From contig RCTD01000002.1 of the NCBI GenBank assembly GCA_014898415.1, positions 682,001 to 746,000 on the forward strand: a stretch of 64,000 nt of DNA, in the 5' to 3' direction. The position numbers and the translations under genes were made by a program. This stretch comes from Stromatinia cepivora. Lineage: Eukaryota > Ascomycota > Leotiomycetes > Helotiales > Sclerotiniaceae. Under the pieces are notes generated by a model. That model worked only from the letters and a program-made list of their open reading frames with translations, ran no database searches and had not been told where the DNA came from. This document shows positions 56,991 through 64,000 of the stretch, in pieces; position 1 is the stretch's first letter; each line of letters opens with the position of its first letter.

Positions 56991-57826
56991 AAAATCGCAG
57001 TCTCTTGTGAGTTTTAAGTGCAGATTGCCACGAAGAGAGTATAATAATAGTCCATCATTTTGGAATGAAGAATTCTAAAGATTTTCCAAAGAAATTTTCA
57101 TTGTTTTATAACCCGAAATGAAAAGGGTTACCATAGTACTTGGCGTTGGAATTGAAAGTGCATCAAGACCATTTAATATATATAACTTGTTACGCCGCTT
57201 GTACGCCGCCGGTATGCATTTGGTATATGCCAAAATCAAACGAATGATACTTAGGAAAACATGCCCCTAGCATTCAACCAACCATTCCAGTCATTCGGTT
57301 CCAGACGTTCGGATTCCAGAGGCAAAGAGCCGCCAAGTTGTTGTGAATAGGCGCCTAAGTTTTCTTTTTCCTATTCGTTGCTCTCAGCCTGTACCCAGGA
57401 ATAAGGCAAGTTTTAAAAGTTGACTGAACTTAACTCATTCGCAAGTCGGAAGGTCTCATAGCTTTGTGAGCTCATAAAAAAACGATCAATAGATACCAAC
57501 ACTCAGAAAATCAGTGCCTTTGAAGGAACCATTGTAAGTGACATTCACTTCACAGCTGCATTTATGTAGAGCAACTTTTAGGAGAAAAAAGATACACAGA
57601 GAGTTCTTAAAACTTCCGGCAAATCAAACAAAAAGCAAACTCATATCTAGTAAATTTCTCTCCTAAAAGTGAATACTTTCACCAATCACACCTTATCCAA
57701 AACAACCCAAACTATCCAACATTGCCAAGAAGTACGAGAGAGGCACCCTTCCAAAAGTAAGAACCCCAACAAGAAAGCAAAACCGAGATCAAGAAGCAAA
57801 AAAATAACTGCTAAAAAGTACATCTT
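56991..57826. other. Intergenic
   Basis: No gene or repeat was recognised between the decayed HET gene and the tRNA. Confidence 0.45.
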
Positions 57827-57918
57827 TGCTTGGTGGGGAATTCGAATCCCCGTTTCCTGCGCAACTGGATATTATTTCATCTGGGAGGCAGACAGGTTAA
57901 CCACTACCTCAACCAAGC
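57827..57918 (-). tRNA. tRNA-Gly (CCC) with a 20-nt intron
   Basis: The reverse strand folds into a 7-bp acceptor GCTTGGT/ACCAAGC with discriminator A, a D-arm AGGT/ACCT, an anticodon stem TCTGC/GCAGG with loop CTCCCA-C (anticodon CCC at 57883-57885), and a T-arm GGGGA/TCCCC with loop TTCGAAT. A 20-nt intron (57862-57881) lies one base after the anticodon. The mature length is 72 nt. All stems pair, with one T-G wobble. Confidence 0.92.
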
Positions 57919-58773
57919 TTTCTACCATTGAACCATGAGTACTTTGATGCAAATTATTAATGTTGGGGAATTATTTTATTATATATTATAGGAAAGGAGG
58001 AAAGAAGGAAAGAAGGAAAGAAGGAAGGAATGATTGAATGATTGAATAAGTTTGTAAAGTTGAGATGAGAAGGAGGTGAAAGGTAGATGACGTAATACGG
58101 AAAAGTAAAGGGATGATTGATGGATTTTGGTCACTTGACTAGGCAGGATATCTGTAGGTGGCTATTGAGTTGAAGTTTTGCTTTTCTTGGGTAAAGTTAC
58201 CTGGTTCTAGATGTTCTTGCAGATGTTGGTGTGTTTGTTGTTGGGGAAGGAGTGATTGGAAGAATGAGGGGTAATCATCTAATCTAGCGCTCACATGACT
58301 TTTTGCTCACCTTCATCAAAATGGCATTGTTCTTATGGTTTGAATTTCAATCTCAATCTCAATCTCAATCTCAATCTCAATCTCAATCTCAATCTCAACT
58401 GATGAATTCATAAACATCTAAACCAATCACATCACTGAATATAAACTTATAAAGGGACTTACTAAGTTACTAAGTTGACAAAAAATGCATTTGATTGATT
58501 CCTTTAACCGGTGGCCGTGTCTCATTTTTATTTCTTATCATATCATATTGTGTGTGCATCATATCATGTATTTATCCAGTGTCATTCATCCATTGTCATA
58601 TCATTCACCAATCAAGCATGCAAAACAATCCCCACTTCACTCCCACCATATCCTGCCGTATCCCACATCCCAGAACCATATCATATCACATCACATCATA
58701 TCCCACCTTCCTTCCCCTGCCCCCTTCCCCTCTTCTCACCCCTCCCCCACCCAGAACCTAACCCCCCCCATTT
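57919..58773. other. Intergenic, tRNA to annexin 3' end
   Basis: It contains GGAAAGAA-type purine repeats near 57990-58030 and a (TCTCAA)8 microsatellite. Pyrimidine-rich frames at 58485-58790 are low complexity and rejected. Confidence 0.45.
58351..58398. repeat. (TCTCAA)8 microsatellite
   Basis: Eight perfect 6-bp copies. Confidence 0.92.
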
Positions 58774-61230
58774 CTAAACCTCCCTAACCCTATCCCTCTC
58801 CCTCCACATACACAATCCCTCCAAGAACTTCCCCACATCCCCCCTAACCCCCTGCCCCACCGCCTCCTGCATATCAATCCCATACCTATCCCTATATTCC
58901 CTCTTAACCTCCTCTAGATGTTTGCGATCCCAATGATACCTCACCAATCTACTAATCAAAAGTTCCGTGCGGAGCGGATCTCGCGTTGAGAGGGTGAGTG
59001 CGTGATGAACGAGGAGGGCGTCGCGGACGGGTTTGTTGATGATGCCGTTGAGGATGTGGGCTAGGAGTTCGCCCTGGGGGGGTGTTAGTTGGTTGTTGTT
59101 TTTTTTGTAAAATGGTATGGGGGAAAGATAAAGGAGGGGGGGGGGGAAAGATAAGGGGGAAAGAAAGAAAGGAATGAAGGATAAGCAAAAGGAGAAAAAA
59201 AAAAGACAACATACAACAAGATTAGTACTCTTCCCCAACATTTCCCTCGCGAAATTCCTCCCAAACTTCTCCTCATACCCCCTCAACACCTCCCTCAAAT
59301 GATTATCACTCCTCATACAAACAATTTCAATCATTCTGGTCTCACCACCCCTCTCACTCGTCACACATTTCTCCAATTGTCTAATATCCTCTCGCAACAA
59401 ATCCCCATCAACCCTCCTACTCTCCTCCATCCTCTTCTCATCCAACACCAGTAAGACCGCCTTCTTAAACTTATCCTCCTTAAGTTCCTTCTCCATACAT
59501 TGACGCAGGGAATCCCGATATTTCTTATCACTAAACCCATCTTTGATTTTCTGGATTTCGCGATTCGTTCGTCCCATCAAACTTTCAATCAATAACTCCC
59601 TACGGGATTTTTCTCCTTGGTACCAGAAATTGGCCCAGTAAGCTTCGCTTTCCCACTGGCCTAACGCAACTGCATAACATGCTTTCATCAAACTAGGATC
59701 TTCATCTTTGAGACGCAGTTTGATATGTTTAGCGATATTGACACCCTTTCTCTCATGACCCGTTTTAACAATCTTCTTATACTCGGTGCGAAGATCGAGT
59801 ATTTGTTCATGTGTAAGACCCGGGAGAATGGTAATCAATGGATGAACATCTGGAGCACGATTTTCCCCTTTCAATGCATCGCGAAGCATTTCGGCTTCAT
59901 CTTGGGCATCGTGGAAACGGGCGGTGCGGCGGAAAGATCGATCTTCGCCTGATGGGGATAAGGGGGAGAATGTCTCGGAGATGTCGGAGTGTGATGTGAC
60001 CATTAGCATTGGAGAGGGCATGGGGGATATGGATTGATAGGTTCCCTTGTAGGATTCGAGGAGTGGAGATCCGGGGGCATTTGCTAGACTGAGAGAGCCG
60101 GAATGAGAATGACCGCCGGGAGATAAGCTAAGAGAGCCATGGGACGAGTGACCGGGATGACCACTAGTGTTGATGCTTAGTGTATTGAGTCGATCGCCCA
60201 ATCTAGCGGGATTCGGGGAAGCATCACGACGAGAACTAGGGTTGACAGTAACGATTTGTTCAGAGACCACTCGAGAGCTACTGCTTCGAGCCGATGAACT
60301 TTCATGTCTATGATGTCTCGGTGGTGAAGAATCTCCATGTCCATGACCTTCTCCTCCAATTACTGTCTTCCTAGTGGTACTCGAAAAGGTAATCTTATCA
60401 CCAGGCTGCGCATATTTCCATGCCGCCGTGTCTGTATACCTATTATGTTCGTCTTCCCTCTTGCCATACCCCGCGCTTACCCATCCACCTCCAGCAACAG
60501 GACTAGCTGGTGTTCCATATCTCGCACCGGGTGGTCCCGGACTAGGAAGATCGGAGAATTGCGATCCCACTGAAGATTGAGGATAAGATTGATCATGGCC
60601 AATACTCATACCACCCGAGATAGAGCCATGATGCTTCCCGACCCCCGCAGAAACATTAAAACTTGCGGATCTTTGACGACCATGGTTATCATCATGTCTG
60701 CGTGTATCTGCTCCATGTTCATGATCGCGAGGTGAGGCTAACCGGTCGCTGAAGGTACTATACGTGGGAGTATGAATATCCTTTCCATACCCTCCTGCAC
60801 TTCGAGGAACGGCAGCTGGGGATGGGTCGCGAGATCCATAAACATTGATCTTCGCCGGAGTACCTGGTTCGTACCCCTCTCCATAAGTCAAATTGTCAAA
60901 TTGGGCAGGAGTAAGCAATCTCTCATGATCCCTATCTCTCTCTGTATACCTCACCTCATCAATCTTCAAGGTATCTGGTATACCAGCTCCAGCTGCCCCT
61001 CCATATCTCGATGCACCAAATCCCGTTGTGGGATTTGGGCTTGCATCCCTGTATCTGCCAGTCCTGCCTGTGCGAGATTCATCATAGTCATAGTCTCTTC
61101 TATCATCGAAACTTGGCGGTGTAGGTGCTTTCACTCCCTCCACTTCATACCCAGACCTCGAACGGGATCTTTCGCGTCCGGGACTCTTACTCCTACCCCT
61201 CCTTTGTGAATCTCGTGGATCAAGCGACAT
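58774..61230 (-). CDS. Annexin with long disordered N-terminus (ANXC4-like)
   Basis: Two exons on the minus strand, 59215-61230 and 58774-59073, separated by a 141-bp intron of extreme purine/pyrimidine bias with long G and A runs, give about 771 residues. The start MSLDPRDSQRRG is used rather than the in-frame upstream codons, which have no supporting context. Residues 1 to about 430 are Ser/Arg/Gly/His-rich and probably disordered (SRSRSGYEVEG, GGAAGAGIPDTL). The annexin core follows: HPLITILPGLTHEQILDLRT, HIKLRLKDEDPSLMKACYAV, LIESLMGRTNREIQKIKDGF, MIEIVCMRSDNHLREVLRGY, and LVHHALTLSTRDPLRTELLI. This layout matches the C4 class of fungal annexins. Annexins bind phospholipids, usually with calcium; the function of the C4 class is unsettled. 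Confidence 0.88.
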   Translation of the reverse strand: MSLDPRDSQRRGRSKSPGRERSRSRSGYEVEGVKAPTPPSFDDRRDYDYDESRTGRTGRYRDASPNPTTGFGASRYGGAAGAGIPDTLKIDEVRYTERDRDHERLLTPAQFDNLTYGEGYEPGTPAKINVYGSRDPSPAAVPRSAGGYGKDIHTPTYSTFSDRLASPRDHEHGADTRRHDDNHGRQRSASFNVSAGVGKHHGSISGGMSIGHDQSYPQSSVGSQFSDLPSPGPPGARYGTPASPVAGGGWVSAGYGKREDEHNRYTDTAAWKYAQPGDKITFSSTTRKTVIGGEGHGHGDSSPPRHHRHESSSARSSSSRVVSEQIVTVNPSSRRDASPNPARLGDRLNTLSINTSGHPGHSSHGSLSLSPGGHSHSGSLSLANAPGSPLLESYKGTYQSISPMPSPMLMVTSHSDISETFSPLSPSGEDRSFRRTARFHDAQDEAEMLRDALKGENRAPDVHPLITILPGLTHEQILDLRTEYKKIVKTGHERKGVNIAKHIKLRLKDEDPSLMKACYAVALGQWESEAYWANFWYQGEKSRRELLIESLMGRTNREIQKIKDGFSDKKYRDSLRQCMEKELKEDKFKKAVLLVLDEKRMEESRRVDGDLLREDIRQLEKCVTSERGGETRMIEIVCMRSDNHLREVLRGYEEKFGRNFAREMLGKSTNLVVCCLFFFSFCLSFIPFFLSPLSFPPPLLYLSPIPFYKKNNNQLTPPQGELLAHILNGIINKPVRDALLVHHALTLSTRDPLRTELLISRLVRYHWDRKHLEEVKREYRDRYGIDMQEAVGQGVRGDVGKFLEGLCMWRERDRVREV

Positions 61231-62312
61231 CGTTTGGTTTATTTGAATTGTGCAAGGACTTGTCGAAGAGTAGTCAGCTTGCGAGATTGTAAGTCTGCGA
61301 TTTGCGTAATTGTCGTGTGCTTCGTAAAAGTTCTTTTCTCTCGTCGTACTTCGTACTACTCTATATATATTAAGCTTCACTCCGTTCCCCTCCCTTCTTT
61401 GAATTCACTCAATCCCGAAGCTCAAGCTCAAGTTCTCACGTCCCGAGGTTCGAAATGAGGTCTTTCGTCTGGTCTGGTCTGGTCGAAATGAAGCGTGTGA
61501 TCAAAAGTGTATTTACCAAGATCAACCCTTCAAATTCTTGAAAATTTAACCCCTCAACAATTTTCCTTTCATTGGCAACCTTTCTTTACCTGTAGCTTTA
61601 CCTGTAGCTTTACCTTTAGCTTTACCTTTAGTTCTAAATACTTACAAATAAGACAATACAAACAACACCGTGTACAAAATCCTATCATCCTACCAATTTT
61701 TTTCAGCTCCCCCTCTTTACTGGGTCCTTCTGTGGCTCCTTTACTTTCCTCACCCCAGTCCCTCACTTGATTTAGTATCATCCTTGATTCTTCACACAAC
61801 CATCATTCGCCATTTGTTGTCAGCTTATGACAGGCTACAGGCGACTTACTGTGTGCTACAACGCATGCATAGTACATGATTACTAGCTAAATCCGGTTCT
61901 GCCCAATTGTACGAGGTGATGATCATTAGTTGTGATTTGTTGATTAATGTTTTTTGTTCATCAATTCTTCCGCGGCAAATTTCTTGGACGTACGGAAATA
62001 TTGCGATGAGTGGGTGCCCTTTTAGCTAAAATTACAGGCTGATGGAATGGGGAATTTCAGTGTAGGGATCACATAAGAACATTCTTAATGTTATCAACAC
62101 CATCAATCATCATCAATCATCATCAATCACAATTAACAGTAAACACCATACAAAATTGAGGAATTATTATCATTATTCGCTATTGAGACTTAACCCTCAG
62201 CCCTGGCTTTAGCCCTGGGTGCAATTTTGGTTATCCGCATACAACGCCATATTACATCCCAAACCAAAGCTATACCGCAAAACCCTATTGTATTTCATTG
62301 AAATGCAGACCT
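61231..62312. other. Intergenic; annexin promoter side
   Basis: This holds the annexin promoter and the 3' region of the oxidase gene. It contains a four-copy 12-bp tandem repeat and ATCATCA-rich sequence near 62100-62130. No gene is seen. Confidence 0.45.
61584..61631. repeat. Tandem repeat, four copies of CTTTACCTKTAG
   Basis: Two copies with G and two with T at the ninth base, 48 bp in all. Confidence 0.9.
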
Positions 62313-64000
62313 TCAAACCGTAACAAATTGTCCCATTGCCGGGATGCCATCTACAAGAATGTAAACAACATATGGTCCAGGAGGTGCCACATTGTTGTTT
62401 GGTGGTCGGGTAACAGTCAACTTCTGCTGTGTTGCACCAGCGACGAAGCCTGTGTTATCCAAATGCAGCATGCGATGACCCATGTGTACTGAATGAGTGA
62501 CGAATCCACCGTGATACAAAGTCACAGTAACTGCCTTTGCGCCAGCTGGGCAATCGAAGGTTACGTCGAGTGTGCTGCCGTCTGCTTTGAAGCTGCCTGA
62601 AGACAATTTCACATTGGTCGGACGCTTGTTTGCATTATCACCTGAGAGATATGGAGGAACATAGTTCTCCACTCGGAACTCCGTGACAAATTCGTCGGCC
62701 GCATCAGGCTTGAGCTTTGGCATCTCAACAGGGTTTGAGCCAGCGACCATGAGTGTGCCATCCATAAGGAGAAGGGAGACAGAATGGTAAAGACGTGGGA
62801 TGGTTGAAGTGGCAAGAGTTGAAAATCTTTGACCCTTGGCCTTTGTGGGATCGTAGAGAAGAGCTTCCAAAGTTGGGGCTTTTGCAAGTCCAAACCCTTG
62901 AGCACCCAAATTACCTCCGTTAAGCCAGATGACAGTTCCATCGGGAAGTAAGGTTCCTTCAACCATACCACGACCTTCAGGCATAGAATCCAACTCCCAT
63001 GTGGGGTTTGCACTCAATGGCTGTATTCTTCCACAACTTGGTTCCGTTGGACTGGTGATATCTTGATATGCACCACCACCGCAGATGACAATATCAGGGT
63101 TCCATTGGTTCGCGCTTGACAATGGAAGCAAAACACTTCCACCAGTGTTAGGATATGTACGGTAGTCTCCTGCAAGTTCCGGTAATTCCTTAACAATGGT
63201 ATTGGTACCGACATTGAAGATTTGAGAAGACTTTGAGACAAAGATGAACAAAGTTCCATCATTGAGGAGATGGACAAAAGGATACATGTAGTAAGGTTGA
63301 TTTTTCTCCAAAATTTCCAAATCAATGTTCTTGCCTTGTGAAACTGCGGTAGCACTGAGGATTTCGTATGTAGGATTGTTGTTCGTCTTGACAGTTGGAT
63401 CGAGGCCGTTTAAACTTCCAGAAGCAACGAAGATGGTTCCATCACCCATGGTTTGAGCAGTAGCGTACCAACGAGCACTTGCGAGCTTGTTACCTGGTTC
63501 ACTCCAGTCTTTGCCTGTCAGACTAGCATCCGTAGAAGATCGCTCGAGGTATCGAATGGCGGTGAAACCATCACCAATGGTTGGATCAAGCCATGTCAAA
63601 GGTGCATTACCTCCAAGAGAAACAACACGACCATCTGCAAGGAAAGTACCTCCTGAACAGAATGCGTTTGTCTTGTAAGCTAGAGGAACTGCAACACCAT
63701 TACTTGCTGGATCATATTCTGAAGACATAGCGTAATTTCCGTTTGGCAATCTCAATTGGGTGTAGTTCTCCAACTTGTCGAGGAACATGACCCGACCGTT
63801 TGGCATTAGTGCTGCGTGCATAGCTGGAACTCCGGATTGACCGACGATGTTGAATGCACCTCCCACTGGGGCAGCTGGGGCAGGACTTGCGCCTGGGGCT
63901 GGAACCACTGGTGCATTCAAACAATTTCCTGATTGACATCCGGCACCGCAATGGGCATTGGTGTTACCACTGTTTTGTGTTAGGCTATTGAAGCTTTGCG
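62313..64000 (-). CDS. Copper radical oxidase (glyoxal/galactose oxidase type, AA5) with chitin-binding module, 5' partial
   Basis: The frame is open from the window edge (64000) to TGA at 62313-62315; the N-terminus lies outside. The visible part begins with the end of a type-1 chitin-binding (CBM18-like) module, HCGAGCQSGNC, then a Pro/Ala linker, then the oxidase. Expected active-site elements are present: Cys in TNAFCSGGTFLADGR (Cys-Tyr cofactor), Tyr in ARWYATAQTMGDGT, Tyr and His in RLYHSVSLLLMDGT followed by GSNP, and His in FVTHSVHMGHRM. The C-terminal domain ends PYVVYILVDGIPAMGQFVTV. These secreted enzymes oxidise aldehydes or alcohols and release hydrogen peroxide. The chitin-binding tail suggests anchoring to fungal wall. 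The exact substrate is not readable. Confidence 0.88.
   Translation of the reverse strand, partial: QSFNSLTQNSGNTNAHCGAGCQSGNCLNAPVVPAPGASPAPAAPVGGAFNIVGQSGVPAMHAALMPNGRVMFLDKLENYTQLRLPNGNYAMSSEYDPASNGVAVPLAYKTNAFCSGGTFLADGRVVSLGGNAPLTWLDPTIGDGFTAIRYLERSSTDASLTGKDWSEPGNKLASARWYATAQTMGDGTIFVASGSLNGLDPTVKTNNNPTYEILSATAVSQGKNIDLEILEKNQPYYMYPFVHLLNDGTLFIFVSKSSQIFNVGTNTIVKELPELAGDYRTYPNTGGSVLLPLSSANQWNPDIVICGGGAYQDITSPTEPSCGRIQPLSANPTWELDSMPEGRGMVEGTLLPDGTVIWLNGGNLGAQGFGLAKAPTLEALLYDPTKAKGQRFSTLATSTIPRLYHSVSLLLMDGTLMVAGSNPVEMPKLKPDAADEFVTEFRVENYVPPYLSGDNANKRPTNVKLSSGSFKADGSTLDVTFDCPAGAKAVTVTLYHGGFVTHSVHMGHRMLHLDNTGFVAGATQQKLTVTRPPNNNVAPPGPYVVYILVDGIPAMGQFVTV

Noticed and set aside
13223..61631. 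Short tandem repeats considered as a CRISPR or satellite system
   Set aside because: The repeats are simple microsatellites with no unique spacers, and the genome is eukaryotic.

Overview
The window is nuclear DNA of a filamentous ascomycete. The evidence is many short GT-AG introns (mostly 45-105 bp) with CTAAC/CTGAC-like branch sites, intron-containing tRNA genes, several heterokaryon-incompatibility (HET) proteins, a 2EXR protein, a WSC-type wall sensor, an annexin with a long Ser-rich N-terminus, and a copper radical oxidase with a chitin-binding module. Long AT-rich intergenic regions and this gene mix suggest a Leotiomycete such as Botrytis or Sclerotinia. That placement is inference, not proof.

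Region 1 (1-16.6 kb) mixes housekeeping and accessory DNA. It holds NSE1 (SMC5/6 complex), a HET protein, tRNA-Asn with an intron, an AT-rich foldback element, decayed coding sequences, a Ser/Thr-rich secreted protein, a GPI-type wall protein and a divergent pair of F-box paralogues.

Region 2 (18-32 kb) is gene-dense and conserved: a raffinose-synthase-like GH36 protein, the diflavin reductase TAH18 (cytosolic Fe-S assembly), a two-RRM/RGG protein, the ArfGAP GCS1 and a 2EXR protein.

Region 3 (32.8-50.6 kb) has a second HET protein, a non-autonomous hAT element with a perfect 8-bp target duplication, an alpha/beta hydrolase and the WSC sensor. The sensor sits between two gene-poor stretches of about 4.0 and 5.9 kb.

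Region 4 (50.6-57 kb) is accessory and partly broken. A 2OG-Fe(II) oxygenase is divergent from an MFS transporter carrying three in-frame stop codons. Beyond it lie the remains of a third HET gene on the minus strand.

Region 5 (57.8-64 kb) has tRNA-Gly(CCC) with an intron, an annexin C4-like protein, and a glyoxal/galactose-oxidase-type enzyme cut by the window edge.

No bacterial-type system (CRISPR, operon, phage) is present. The most interesting signals are the three unequal HET loci, the transporter pseudogene beside an intact oxygenase, two miniature elements with structurally defined ends, and decayed coding sequence beside live genes. Exon limits were inferred by hand from reading frame and splice consensus; no transcript data were available.
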